Assembly: GCF_002917925.1 (NCBI RefSeq)
Contig: NZ_PPFE01000001.1
Span: forward strand, 908,691-972,690
Direction: 5' to 3'
Length of the DNA stretch: 64,000 bases
DNA from: Roseovarius confluentis
GTDB taxonomy: Bacteria > Pseudomonadota > Alphaproteobacteria > Rhodobacterales > Rhodobacteraceae
Each line of letters begins with the position of its first letter. Position 1 is the stretch's first letter. A program made the translations under genes and the position numbers. The notes beneath the pieces are model-generated. The model was not told the DNA's origin, made no database searches, and saw only the letters and a list, made by a program, of their open reading frames with translations. Positions 18,534 to 27,358 of the stretch are shown piece after piece.

Positions 18534-20324
18534 CTACTCGCCCAGAGCGATCCCCTCGCGTCGCGGGTCGGCGCCACCCTGCAACGTCTCACCGATGGAA
18601 ATCGCGTGCAGGCCCGAAACAAGGACCTGCGGCGCCACATCGAACCCCAGCGCCGTCAGGCCCGGCAGCAGGTCCAGCGCCTCGGTCTCGGCCTCCACAT
18701 CGTAGGTGCCGAACCTGTTGACCAGGTGCGGCAGCGCAACCGCGCTCTGCACATCCATGCCCCAGTCCAGGTAAGCGACGATCGTCTTGGCGACATACCC
18801 GATGATACGACTGCCCCCAGGGCTTCCGACGGCCAGTACAGGCGCTCCGTCCTGCATCACGATCGTCGGCGCCATCGACGACCGGGGCCGCTTGCCCGGC
18901 GCCACGCCGTTTGCCACGGGCCGCCCGTTCTCGTGGCTGACGAACGAGAAATCGGTCAGTTCATTGTTCAGCAAGAACCCCCGTACCATCAGCCGGGACC
19001 CGAAAGCGTTCTCGATCGTCGTGGTCATCGAAGCGACATTCCCGAAGCGGTCGACAATCGAGATATGCGACGTCGAGGGAAGCTCGATCGACACATCGTC
19101 CGCAAGATCAAGCGCATGGTCGAACTCGGGTTCTCCGGCTGCAACTTCCTGCAGGGCCGCGTCTCCTTCCAGAAGCCGGGAACGTTTGTGCAGATAGTCT
19201 TGATCCAGCAGCCCCTTGACGGGCACCGGCACATAATCGCTGTCCGCCATGTATCGGCCCCGGTCCGCAAAGGCCAACCGGCTTGCATCTCCGATCAACC
19301 GCCACGCCTCTATGCTATCGGGTCGCATTGCGCCCATGTCGAACGGCGCGAGCAGTCCAAGGATCTGCCCCACGGTCAGGCCGCCGGAAGAAGGCGGGCC
19401 CATCCCGCAGACATCGAACCCCCTGTAGGGCGCGCAGACCGCCTCGCGCTGCTCCACGCTGTAGATCGCAAGGTCGACCTCTTCCATCACCCCCGGATTG
19501 CCATCAGCCCCCCGGATCGCCGCTACGATGTCGGCCGCGATGTCGCCCGTATAAAAGGGCGTGGGACCTTCTGCGGAAAAAAGGCGCAGCGTCTCGGCAT
19601 AGTCCGGGTTCTTCAGGATCGCGCCGGCCAGCAAACGCTCGCCGCCAGGGAAGAAGTAGTCTCTCGTGGCCCGGGTGCCGAAAAGCCGGATCGCATCCTG
19701 TGCCACCATCGCGGCCAGGCGCGGCGACACCTCGAAGCCATCCTCCGCCAACGCGATGGCCTCTGCAAACAGGCTGCCCCACGCGGCGCGTCCCCACTTG
19801 GCATGCGCCTCCGCCAACAGCGCGGGCGTGCCGGGCACACCCACCGACCGACCGCCCACGACCGCGTCGTAAAACGCCAAGGGCTGGCCCTCTGCGTCCT
19901 GGAACAGCGTGGGGGTGGCGGCCATAGGCGCGGTCTCTCGCCCATCCAATGTGGTCAATTCCCCGCTTTGCGCATCATACCATACGAGGAACGCCCCACC
20001 GCCCAGGCCCGAGCTTTGCGGCTCCACCAGCCCCAGCACCAGTTGGACCGCCACCAGCGCATCCGCCGCCGTGCCGCCCTCGCGCAGGACTCGCGCGCCG
20101 GCTTCGACCGCCAGCGGATTGGCCGCCGCCACCATCCAGTCCCGCGCCTCGACCGGACGACCCGCAGCTTTCGCCTCCAGCGCCGCAGCCACCGCCTCGG
20201 ATGTGTTAACCGCGCCGGCGCCCGCGCCTTCGGGCTGGACCGCGTCGGCGGCCTGCTGGGCCTCCGCCATCCCGGCTAGGAACGGGACAAGGCACAAAGC
20301 CAAGCTGGCAAGTAAGAGACGCAT
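18534..20324 (-). CDS. ggt: Gamma-glutamyltransferase
   Basis: A 596-aa exported Ntn-hydrolase cleaving gamma-glutamyl bonds, for example of glutathione. It has a signal peptide (RLLLASLALCLVPFLAGMAEA), the large-subunit block NPLAVEAGARVLREGGTAAD, and the autoprocessing site ELPSTSHISIVD, where Thr418 would become the N-terminal nucleophile of the small subunit. The GGS motif appears in VGSPGGSRIIGYV. Length fits a normal GGT precursor. The ATG at 20324 has GGAG eight bases upstream. The downstream unknown gene is probably cotranscribed. Confidence 0.94.
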   Translation of the reverse strand: MRLLLASLALCLVPFLAGMAEAQQAADAVQPEGAGAGAVNTSEAVAAALEAKAAGRPVEARDWMVAAANPLAVEAGARVLREGGTAADALVAVQLVLGLVEPQSSGLGGGAFLVWYDAQSGELTTLDGRETAPMAATPTLFQDAEGQPLAFYDAVVGGRSVGVPGTPALLAEAHAKWGRAAWGSLFAEAIALAEDGFEVSPRLAAMVAQDAIRLFGTRATRDYFFPGGERLLAGAILKNPDYAETLRLFSAEGPTPFYTGDIAADIVAAIRGADGNPGVMEEVDLAIYSVEQREAVCAPYRGFDVCGMGPPSSGGLTVGQILGLLAPFDMGAMRPDSIEAWRLIGDASRLAFADRGRYMADSDYVPVPVKGLLDQDYLHKRSRLLEGDAALQEVAAGEPEFDHALDLADDVSIELPSTSHISIVDRFGNVASMTTTIENAFGSRLMVRGFLLNNELTDFSFVSHENGRPVANGVAPGKRPRSSMAPTIVMQDGAPVLAVGSPGGSRIIGYVAKTIVAYLDWGMDVQSAVALPHLVNRFGTYDVEAETEALDLLPGLTALGFDVAPQVLVSGLHAISIGETLQGGADPRREGIALGE

Positions 20325-20359
20325 TCCAATTCTCCGGCGTTTTCCGCCCAAGCTGGCGG

Positions 20360-21346
20360 TTACAGCATCGAGGGCACGACCTGGTCCGGCGGACGGTGTC
20401 CATCATCGAAGGTCTTGATATTCAGGAGCACCTTTTCGCCCATTTCAAGCCGCCCTTCGACCGTGGCGGATCCCATATGAGGCAGCAGAACAACATTCTT
20501 GAGATCGCGCAGACGCGGATTAATGGCGCTCGCATTCTCGTACACGTCCAGACCGGCACCGGCGATTTCTCCGGCTCGCAGCATCCGCGTCAAGGCGTTC
20601 TCGTCCACGACTTCGCCCCGGCTGGTGTTCACCAGCACCGCGTCGGGCTTCATCAATTTCAGCCGCCGCGCATTCATAAGGTGAAAGGTCGACGGCGTGT
20701 GCGGGCAGTTGACGCTCAGCACGTCCATCCGCGCCACCATCTGATCAAGGCTTTCCCAATAGGTCGCGCCAAGCTCGTCCTCGATCTCGGCTCGCAACCT
20801 GTGCCGGTTGTGATAATGCACCTGCATTCCAAACGCTGCGGCCCGTCGCGCCACCGCCTGCCCGATACGGCCCATACCCAGGATACCTAGGCGCCGCCCG
20901 GCGATGCGTCCGCCCAGCATCGCCGTGGGCGACCAGCCGGGCCAGTCCTCTCTCTGCATCATCGAGAGCCCCTCGGGGATTCGCCGGGTCACGCTCAGGA
21001 TCAGCGCCATGGTCATATCGGCCGTGTCGTCGGTCAGCACACCGGGCGTGTTCGACACCAGAATGCCGCGCTGGCGGGCAGTATGCACGTCGATATGGTC
21101 GACACCGGCACCGTAGTTCGCGATCAGTTTCAGCCGTTCACCCGCCTGCCCGATCAGGCCGCCATCAATATGGTCGCTCAGCGTCGGCACCAGGACATCG
21201 GCGGTCTTGAGCGCTTCGACCAAGGCCTCGCGGCTCATCGGCGTGTCGTCCTCGCGCAACGTGACGTCGAACAATTCCTGCATGCGTCGTTCGACGATCT
21301 CCGGCAGGCGTCGCGTTACGACAACACTCAGTCGTCCAGATGCCAT
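20360..21346 (-). CDS. D-2-hydroxyacid dehydrogenase (glyoxylate/hydroxypyruvate reductase-like)
   Basis: A 328-aa NAD(P)-dependent dehydrogenase. The Rossmann motif is LGILGMGRIGQAVARRAAAFG. Catalytic residues are visible in VNTSRGEVVDE (Arg), GAGLDVYENA (Glu) and LLPHMGSA (His). The substrate-binding N-terminal region LIANYGAGVDHIDV is typical of GRHPR/GyaR enzymes. The start at 21346 has GGGGGAGA upstream. It would reduce glyoxylate or hydroxypyruvate, linking to serine and glycine metabolism; substrate not proven. It sits 35 bp upstream of ggt on the same strand. Confidence 0.92.
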   Translation of the reverse strand: MASGRLSVVVTRRLPEIVERRMQELFDVTLREDDTPMSREALVEALKTADVLVPTLSDHIDGGLIGQAGERLKLIANYGAGVDHIDVHTARQRGILVSNTPGVLTDDTADMTMALILSVTRRIPEGLSMMQREDWPGWSPTAMLGGRIAGRRLGILGMGRIGQAVARRAAAFGMQVHYHNRHRLRAEIEDELGATYWESLDQMVARMDVLSVNCPHTPSTFHLMNARRLKLMKPDAVLVNTSRGEVVDENALTRMLRAGEIAGAGLDVYENASAINPRLRDLKNVVLLPHMGSATVEGRLEMGEKVLLNIKTFDDGHRPPDQVVPSML

Positions 21347-21449
21347 GAAGCGTCTCCCCCGTCTTCCATACTGCGCTTTCTTCTGTACAGTGACGCAGGA
21401 CGCCTCGGGGCACAAGAACCCCGGGTCAGATGAGTGAGCAGTAAGTACA

Positions 21450-21953
21450 ATGAAACGGATTTCCGCCTGCATAGGCGCCGCCTTGATCGCGGCGCTCGGC
21501 CTGCCCGCCCTTGCCCAGGAAGAGGAACGCGGGCCTGTCACAAACCTGCCCCTTCCGCGTTTTGTCTCGATGAAGGCCGCCGAAGGCAACGTGCGCCGTG
21601 GTCCCAGCCTGACGCACCGTATCGACTGGGTTTTCAAGCGCCGCGACCTACCGCTGGAAATTACCGCAGAGCATGGCCACTGGCGCCGGGTGCGCGACCG
21701 CGACGGCCAAGGCGGCTGGGTGCACTACTCGCTTCTGTCGGGGACCCGCACCGTGATCGTCGAGGACGATATGGTGAACCTCTTTTCCAAGCCCTATCCG
21801 AATTCCATGGTCGTGGCGCAACTTGAGATGGGCGTCGTCGCACGGATCGACGAATGCGCGCTCGAGTGGTGCCGGCTTATGGCAGGAGGCTATCGTGGCT
21901 GGGCGCAGAAGTCGGCATTGTGGGGCGTGGAACCAGACGAGATTCTCGAATGA
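21450..21953 (+). CDS. Exported bacterial SH3-domain protein
   Basis: A 167-aa protein with a Sec signal peptide (ACIGAALIAALGLPALAQ) and two SH3-like repeats: GNVRRGPSLTHRIDWVFKRR with GHWRRVRDRDGQGGWVHYSL, and NLFSKPYPNSMVVAQLEMGV with CRLMAGGYRGWAQKSALWGV. This layout is the SH3_4/DUF1058 pattern of short periplasmic proteins thought to bind peptidoglycan. It is divergent from the hydroxyacid dehydrogenase. The function is inferred only from the fold. Confidence 0.88.
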   Translation: MKRISACIGAALIAALGLPALAQEEERGPVTNLPLPRFVSMKAAEGNVRRGPSLTHRIDWVFKRRDLPLEITAEHGHWRRVRDRDGQGGWVHYSLLSGTRTVIVEDDMVNLFSKPYPNSMVVAQLEMGVVARIDECALEWCRLMAGGYRGWAQKSALWGVEPDEILE

Positions 21954-22048
21954 TTCCGCGCCGTCGGGCATTCACAGCCGATCGGTCAAATAATTTCATC
22001 TCGGGCCTTGAACCGCGTCAAAGAGCAGAGTAATTAGCGCGGCACTGT

Positions 22049-22123
22049 TGGGGTGTAGCCAAGCGGTAAGGCATCGGTTTTTGGTACCGTGTATCGTAGG
22101 TTCGAATCCTACCACCCCAGCCA
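22049..22123 (+). tRNA. trnQ: tRNA-Gln (anticodon TTG)
   Basis: Acceptor TGGGGTG pairs with CACCCCA at 22113-22119, discriminator G and encoded CCA follow. D arm GCCAAGCGGTAAGGC, anticodon loop TTTTGGT with TTG, T arm GTAGG-TTCGAAT-CCTAC. The anticodon stem is TCGGT/ACCGT, so pair 27-43 is a T-T mismatch, unlike the GCGGT/ACCGC I would expect. An integrase gene follows on the same strand, so the tRNA is probably the attachment site of the island. Confidence 0.95.
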
Positions 22124-22422
22124 TGAACCAGAAAAAACCCAACGAAATCAACGCTCCTTGCACGCCCTGTCCGTGCACTCTCGCTCCCCCGCCCGAGCCA
22201 TCGATTTTTCGCATCTCGAAGAATCCGCCGAGGTCCGCAGCATGCGTGAACCCGGCCCTGCATTCCGTAGCGTCACCGACCATCGAAACGGACAACCGTA
22301 GCACCGAATTTTTTTCAGTTTTTCTTTCTTCGGTTTTTCCGTCCCGGAATGTGCATAGCCATGTCCTGCCCGATCCGGCGTCGGAGCCCCTGCCCGCTGC
22401 CGCCACGGACCGGGAGACAGGC

Positions 22423-24480
22423 ATGAAGAACATCATCGACGCAACGCAGTTGAGCGACCGCGAACAGGCGCAAGTCCTACGCGAGATCGTGCGCCTCGAT
22501 ATCTCGCGCATGGTTCGGGATACGGCTGATCCCGACATCGACATCGAAGCCCGCATTGATGCGCTTGAGGCCGGATGCGCGAGCCTGCGCCAGGCCATGC
22601 GGACCCATGATTTTTCGGAAGCACGTTGCGCCGTCAAAGACGCTGCCAATCAGCTGAACCTGATCCTTCGCTTTCCCCTGGCACCCGCCTTCGCCCGAAC
22701 CGTCTGCGCGACACGACGCAGCCTTATGAAGCTCGAGATCGAGGTCTTCGAGGATGGCAAGGATCCCCTCGAAGGCGCCGCTGACCTGCTCAGCCGCCAC
22801 GACATCACGGTCAAAAACGGAAAGATCCCCAGCGCGGTGCGGATATCCGATGCACTGGCCGGCGCGCTCAGGTCGCGGCCGGAGGAAATGGGTCGTAAGC
22901 TCACAGTTACGGCCGAGTTGCTGATCGCTTACGCTGGCGATATCCGGCTCGAACGGCTGCCAGCACTCATCGACTCATTTCTGGTGTGGCTCAGCCGCCT
23001 GCCGGCGATGCACGGTCGGGCGCACGGCAAGAACCGCTATACGAAAAGCACTTCCGAAAAAACCCTTCTGTCGAAACAGGAGGAGATCGACGCGGCCGAC
23101 CAGGCCGATGCCCGCCTCTACGAGTCCTACGCGGCACGCGACGATATCTCGCCGGCACAGAAACGCGCCGAGTTGAGCGACCAGCTGGAGCCGCGCGTGA
23201 CGCACACCAATCTCGAGCGCCACCTCGACCGTATCCACCAGCTTCTCGACAGCGCGCGCGAGCAGTGTGGCTACGTGGGCGAAGTTCGTGTCACCACGTA
23301 CCCAAAACTTACCAAGCTCATGAAAAAGGACAGCGAAAGACGCAAGGACCTGAACCCGCTCTACATTCGCAAAACGCGTCCGAAGATTCGGCTCCGCTGG
23401 TCCGGGCAGCGGATCAAGACATTGCTGACATCGCCACTCTATCGGGGATGCATGAGCCGGACGTCACGTAGTCGGTCTGGCCGCTACATCTATCGCGACG
23501 GGCTCTACTGGATCCCGCTCATCTTGTTGACCATGGGCACACGCCCCTCGGAAGTCCTGCAGCTCAAGAAGTGCGACCTGGTCCAGCGCGAGGTCTGGTG
23601 CCTCCGGCTGTGCTGGTCCGACGAACAGTACGGGAAGACCGTCGAAAGCCAGCGCATCGTGCCGGTGCCACAGGTCCTCATCGACCTCGGGTTCATCGAC
23701 TGGATCGTGGCTCTTGAAAAACCAACGGACCTGCTTTTCCCGGAAATGTGCGAGAGCAAGACGAAACCGCAGGAGATCCTGTCAAAGCGCATGTTGACGA
23801 TCCGCAAACGTCTTGGGATCGCGAGTTACAACGAAGATCTCTACGCACTTCGCAAAACCCTTTCCTCGGCGCTCTGGGCTGGCGGTGTTCCCCTCGCCGA
23901 TCGACAGATGATCATCGGTCACGTCTCATCGACGATGATCGGGAAGCACTACACTGAAGCCAACATGTCGGAACTCAAGGAACTCCTTGATCGGGCGGAT
24001 CACAAGATCGTTGTCGGTTACTCCGCCCCTCACCGTCACCCGGTGATCGAGGACTGCCAGCTCGTTGCCGGTCAGCTCGCCAGAACCGAGGTCGTATTCG
24101 ATGACGTTGGTGTGCTGGGCGCCCTACGGATCCTGCGCGACAGCGATGGGGCGCAGATCGAGGCAATCGCGATCGCGGGCGCAGAAATGCCTGCGCGACC
24201 GAACTGGCGGAATCTGAAGACGCTTGATTGGGCAAACGCGCCCAATGCCGTTGCGGACGTGCTTTCGGAGTACAACATCATCCCGAACGAGAACGAAGAG
24301 GCGCGTTTGGCGTTCGAGCACGTCCTGGCGTTGTCCACGGCGACGAGCGAGTCGAAGCTTTCCGATCAGCCAGGCAAGGCGAAGAAACGACCAAGCCGGA
24401 AGTCGATCGACAAATCTGAACCATCCTCTCGCATCGAAAACCTCAAACAGGCAAGGACGGTGGAACACGCGATCGCGTGA
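22423..24480 (+). CDS. Large tyrosine recombinase/integrase next to tRNA-Gln
   Basis: A 685-aa site-specific recombinase. The catalytic domain is in the middle: box I LLTMGTRPSEVLQLKKCDL (Arg374), box II LYALRKTLSSALW (Arg477, with Tyr where His is usual), QMIIGHVSSTMIGKHYTEA with His500 and the Tyr510 nucleophile. The N-terminal about 330 residues are helical and charged and would contain the core-binding region. About 175 residues follow the tyrosine, ending in a basic tail (KKRPSRKS), unusually long for an integrase. The ATG at 22423 has GGGAG upstream. Position and orientation next to the tRNA suggest that it mobilises or once mobilised the island. Confidence 0.85.
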   Translation: MKNIIDATQLSDREQAQVLREIVRLDISRMVRDTADPDIDIEARIDALEAGCASLRQAMRTHDFSEARCAVKDAANQLNLILRFPLAPAFARTVCATRRSLMKLEIEVFEDGKDPLEGAADLLSRHDITVKNGKIPSAVRISDALAGALRSRPEEMGRKLTVTAELLIAYAGDIRLERLPALIDSFLVWLSRLPAMHGRAHGKNRYTKSTSEKTLLSKQEEIDAADQADARLYESYAARDDISPAQKRAELSDQLEPRVTHTNLERHLDRIHQLLDSAREQCGYVGEVRVTTYPKLTKLMKKDSERRKDLNPLYIRKTRPKIRLRWSGQRIKTLLTSPLYRGCMSRTSRSRSGRYIYRDGLYWIPLILLTMGTRPSEVLQLKKCDLVQREVWCLRLCWSDEQYGKTVESQRIVPVPQVLIDLGFIDWIVALEKPTDLLFPEMCESKTKPQEILSKRMLTIRKRLGIASYNEDLYALRKTLSSALWAGGVPLADRQMIIGHVSSTMIGKHYTEANMSELKELLDRADHKIVVGYSAPHRHPVIEDCQLVAGQLARTEVVFDDVGVLGALRILRDSDGAQIEAIAIAGAEMPARPNWRNLKTLDWANAPNAVADVLSEYNIIPNENEEARLAFEHVLALSTATSESKLSDQPGKAKKRPSRKSIDKSEPSSRIENLKQARTVEHAIA

Positions 24481-24647
24481 TCAACAACTGGCCCACAAGC
24501 CGAAGCCGGAGCGTTGCGGCAAGCCGTATCAGTCCAGTTACTGCTCATCTGCACCGACGAAATACCCTGCCGCACGACAGCCTCTTGAAAATTGTTTCGT
24601 CAGCAGCGGACCGGACCAATGTCCTTCGCATCGAAACAGAACCAGGC

Positions 24648-24671
24648 GGTAGCGGAAGTAATACCGCTACC
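24648..24671. promoter_or_regulatory. Perfect inverted repeat, candidate operator of the KfrA-like gene
   Basis: GGTAGCGG, 8-base spacer AAGTAATA, CCGCTACC. It lies 25 bp before the ATG of a KfrA-like DNA-binding gene. KfrA is known to autoregulate by binding repeats at its promoter, so autorepression is the simplest reading. It is inferred, not shown. Confidence 0.5.
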
Positions 24672-24696
24672 AAATCTTACCAGGAGAACCAGGAAC

Positions 24697-25266
24697 ATGC
24701 CGAAGAAAACAGACGAGCGCCAAATCACCGAGGCGTATCTCAAGTCCGTTGATCAAACCGTTAGTATCATTGAAAAGGACGGTCGCAATCCGACTGTAGA
24801 GGCTGTGCGCGGCGAGATCGGCGGTTCCTATTCGAAGGTCTGCCCGGCTCTGCGCATCGTGCGAGAGCGCCGCGAAGAAAAGCGGCGCCTGGCCGAGACC
24901 GCACCGGACGTTCCGGACACGGTGCGTGACCTGTTCGAGGCGGTTTGGTCGCAGGTCTATCGGGTCGCGGACGAAGCGGCGGCCGCCGCGCGCAAAAGCT
25001 ACTCCGACGAACTCAAACGCAAGGATGCTGAAATCGAGGAACGTGAAACTGCCCTCGTGAAAGTGGACACCGAAAAGGATGAAACTATCCAGCGTCTCGA
25101 ACAGGCGAAGCAAGTAGCGCATGATGCGAAACTCCGCACGACCGAACTCGAGGGGATCATCGGCGCGCAAGAACGCGAGCTTGCGGTGTTGAAAGGTAAG
25201 CTCGACGAGCGAGACCTAATCTTGAAAGGTTTGTTCCACGGGAATGTTTCGGGGGATCGGCAATGA
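24697..25266 (+). CDS. KfrA-like DNA-binding coiled-coil protein
   Basis: A 189-aa protein. The N-terminal part (VDQTVSIIEKDGRNPTVEAV, then GEIGGSYSKVCPALRIVRER) matches the KfrA_N plasmid DNA-binding domain, and residues about 100-180 are a long charged coiled coil with heptad-like repeats (DELKRKDAEIEERETALVKV). KfrA proteins bind their own promoter and help plasmid stability or nucleoid-like organisation. The ATG at 24697 follows AGGAGAACCAGGAAC. It follows the recombinase by 216 bp and is preceded by a palindrome. On an island it may regulate excision or maintenance. Confidence 0.8.
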   Translation: MPKKTDERQITEAYLKSVDQTVSIIEKDGRNPTVEAVRGEIGGSYSKVCPALRIVRERREEKRRLAETAPDVPDTVRDLFEAVWSQVYRVADEAAAAARKSYSDELKRKDAEIEERETALVKVDTEKDETIQRLEQAKQVAHDAKLRTTELEGIIGAQERELAVLKGKLDERDLILKGLFHGNVSGDRQ

Positions 25267-25411
25267 CCTGTACTGGGGGATAGGCCAGCCTTTGCCCTGT
25301 AGCCTCTGCATGACCCGACGTTGGACTCTCCTGCTGTAGTACATTTTGCGAACGGCCCACAGCGGCCATCCATGCAAGTAGTAGCGAACGGCGGCTTCGA
25401 ACCCTTTTGCG

Positions 25412-25660
25412 TCATTGACTCGCCATCCCCGCCAGCATGGAGCCAAGAGCAACAAAGTGGATCAACATGATCGCTTTGTCGTTCCATATCACGCCGACAA
25501 TCAGCCAGCCCAGAACGCCGATGAGGAACAGGTAGAGGTTCCAGGGCGTCCAGCCGAAAGCGGTTCCCGCGTAGCCCAGGATCTGGATGACCGAGGCGAT
25601 CCACTTCACGATGAACGCCGTTTGGCCGCGCTGGATGATATTTGTTGCCTCAGACGCCAC
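25412..25660 (-). CDS. Small membrane protein, DUF6552-like
   Basis: An 82-aa protein with three hydrophobic stretches (FIVKWIASVIQILGYAGTAF, LYLFLIGVLGWLIVGVIW and the C-terminal IMLIHFVALGSMLAGMA). It resembles the DUF6552 proteins of Rhodobacterales, from memory of the family. Its start overlaps the end of the SDR gene, so the two form an operon. No function known. The 145 bp between its stop and the KfrA-like gene hold no supported gene. Confidence 0.72.
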   Translation of the reverse strand: MASEATNIIQRGQTAFIVKWIASVIQILGYAGTAFGWTPWNLYLFLIGVLGWLIVGVIWNDKAIMLIHFVALGSMLAGMASQ

Positions 25661-26354
25661 GGGTCAGCCCTCCGTCGATCCGCCAGTTCTGCCCGGTGAC
25701 ATAGCTGCCGCCTTCCGAAGCGAGCCAGCCGATGAGTGAGGAAATCTCTTCTTCTTTGCCGTAGCGTCCCATCGGGATACGTGCGCGGCGGTCCTCGGTC
25801 TCTGGCAGGCTGTCGATGAAGCCAGGCAGAACATTGTTCATGCGGATGTTCTGTGCGGCATACTTGTCGGCGTATAGTTTGGCGAAACTGGCGAGGCCGG
25901 CGCGGAAGATGCCCGAAGTTGGAAAGAGCGCGTCGGGCTCGAAGGCTGCGAAGGTCGAAATGTTGATGATCGCGCCACCGCCTCGTGCCGCCATGATCGG
26001 CGTGACGAGGCGGGTGGGACGGATCACGTTCAGAAGGTAAACATCAAGCCCCGCATGCCACTCTTCGTCGGTGATCTCGATGATATCTCCCTTGGGTCCA
26101 TGCCCGGCTGAGTTCACCAGGACATCGATGCGGCCCCACCGGTCAACCGCGCCGTCAACGAGGCGTGTGAGATCCTCGACCGACTGGTTCGATCCGGTGA
26201 CGCCGAAGCCGCCGAGATTTTCGGCGAGCGCCTCTCCTTTGCCGGAAGAAGATAGAACACCGACCTTGAAGCCGTTGGAGGCCAGGCGTTTCGCAGCAGC
26301 AGCTCCCATACCGCTACCGCCTGCTGTGATGAGCGCTACTTTTTCTATCGTCAT
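25650..26354 (-). CDS. SDR family oxidoreductase lacking the usual YxxxK
   Basis: A 234-aa classical short-chain dehydrogenase fold. The cofactor motif is ITAGGSGMGAAAAKRLA, NSAG stands for NNAG, and IINISTFAAFEP carries the active-site Ser. Where YxxxK is expected the sequence reads FPTSGIFRAGLASFAK, so both Tyr and Lys appear to be replaced. The C-terminal VTGQNWRIDGGLTRGV is normal. Catalysis may therefore be altered or absent. The ATG at 26354 has AAGGAG upstream. It is divergent from a LysR regulator, probably its controller, and cotranscribed with the DUF6552-like gene. Confidence 0.88.
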   Translation of the reverse strand: MTIEKVALITAGGSGMGAAAAKRLASNGFKVGVLSSSGKGEALAENLGGFGVTGSNQSVEDLTRLVDGAVDRWGRIDVLVNSAGHGPKGDIIEITDEEWHAGLDVYLLNVIRPTRLVTPIMAARGGGAIINISTFAAFEPDALFPTSGIFRAGLASFAKLYADKYAAQNIRMNNVLPGFIDSLPETEDRRARIPMGRYGKEEEISSLIGWLASEGGSYVTGQNWRIDGGLTRGV

Positions 26355-26374
26355 GGTCCTATGCTCCTTAGTGG

Positions 26375-26387
26375 CCGGAGAATCCGG
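26375..26387. promoter_or_regulatory. Short palindrome between SDR and LysR genes
   Basis: CCGGA-GAA-TCCGG in the divergent promoter region. LysR regulators usually bind dyads between themselves and their target gene. The repeat is short, so this is only a candidate. Confidence 0.3.
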
Positions 26388-26470
26388 TTGTTTCTGTTTT
26401 CCATCAAGTAAGTGGTATGGGATACTATGACCAGCCAGATGGGCTATTTCGTGAGTGTAGGAAATCTATC

Positions 26471-27358
26471 GTGTCGAAGGAAAACGGCTTGCCGCCCCTT
26501 AACGGCCTCCGGGCATTCGCAGCGGCGGGCAGACATCTGAGCTTCCGCGCGGCGGCCGATGATCTGGGCGTGACCCAAGGGGCGGTAGCCCAGCAAGTCC
26601 GCGGACTCGAGGAACATCTCGGCCTTCGCCTGTTCCTGCGGGTGTCCCGTGGTCTGGCTTTCACCGAGGAGGGGCGCGCTTACCACGCGGCGGTTTCGCG
26701 GGCTTTCCTACAGCTCTCGGAGGCAACCGTGGCACTCCGGTCGGCACCGTCGCGAGCGACGATCAGTGTGACCCCCACCTTTGCGTCGAAGTGGCTCATC
26801 CCGCGGCTCGCGGAGCTCACCGAAGCCCATCCCGGGATCGACCTGCGCATTACCGCCACCGAGCGCGTCGCGAGCTTCCATGCCGACGGGATCGACCTCG
26901 CGGTGCGGCAGGGACGGCCGCCCTTCGGGGCGAGCCTGCGCGCCGATCTACTCTTCCCGCAGGAGGTGATTGCAGTCTGCTCGCCCAACCTGATCGCCCG
27001 TCAGGATCTACCGCTCGACGCGGCGGCTTTGTCGCGCATGACGCTGCTGCACGACTCGCACGATCTTTGGCCGAAATTCATCGAAGCCGCCTTTGGGGGT
27101 GAAGTTGAGCTGTCGCGCGCACTTCGGTTTAACCAGACAACACTCACTATCGACGCGGCGCTGGCTGGGCAGGGTATTGCGCTGGCAAGCCGTTTCCTCG
27201 TTCAGCGAGACCTGAAGGTTGGGCACCTTGTGCAACCGCTCGACTGTGCTCTCGAAGGTGGACTGGACTTCTACCTGCTGACGCCGCGACAAAACCCGTC
27301 TGATGCGTCATTGATCGTCCGCGACTGGTTTCTCGGCATGACTATCGAAAGCGCCTAA
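26471..27358 (+). CDS. LysR family transcriptional regulator (GcvA-like)
   Basis: A 295-aa LysR regulator. The N-terminal winged helix is visible (LPPLNGLRAFAAAGRHLSFR, then GVTQGAVAQQVRGLEEHLG), followed by the ligand-binding domain beginning at ISVTPTFASKWLIPRLAELT. The GTG at 26471 is preferred because LysR proteins usually begin just before LNGLRAF; an ATG at 26417 would add 18 residues. It is divergent from the SDR/DUF6552 pair, the classic arrangement for local control. Inducer unknown. Confidence 0.88.
   Translation: MSKENGLPPLNGLRAFAAAGRHLSFRAAADDLGVTQGAVAQQVRGLEEHLGLRLFLRVSRGLAFTEEGRAYHAAVSRAFLQLSEATVALRSAPSRATISVTPTFASKWLIPRLAELTEAHPGIDLRITATERVASFHADGIDLAVRQGRPPFGASLRADLLFPQEVIAVCSPNLIARQDLPLDAAALSRMTLLHDSHDLWPKFIEAAFGGEVELSRALRFNQTTLTIDAALAGQGIALASRFLVQRDLKVGHLVQPLDCALEGGLDFYLLTPRQNPSDASLIVRDWFLGMTIESA

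Noticed and set aside
25216..25455. Small minus-strand frame with an aromatic-rich peptide (RYYLHGWPLWAVRKMYY)
   Set aside because: Composition is not absurd, but it has only a TTG start inside the DUF6552-like gene, no ribosome binding site, and overlaps the end of the KfrA-like gene. Could be a remnant; not supported.
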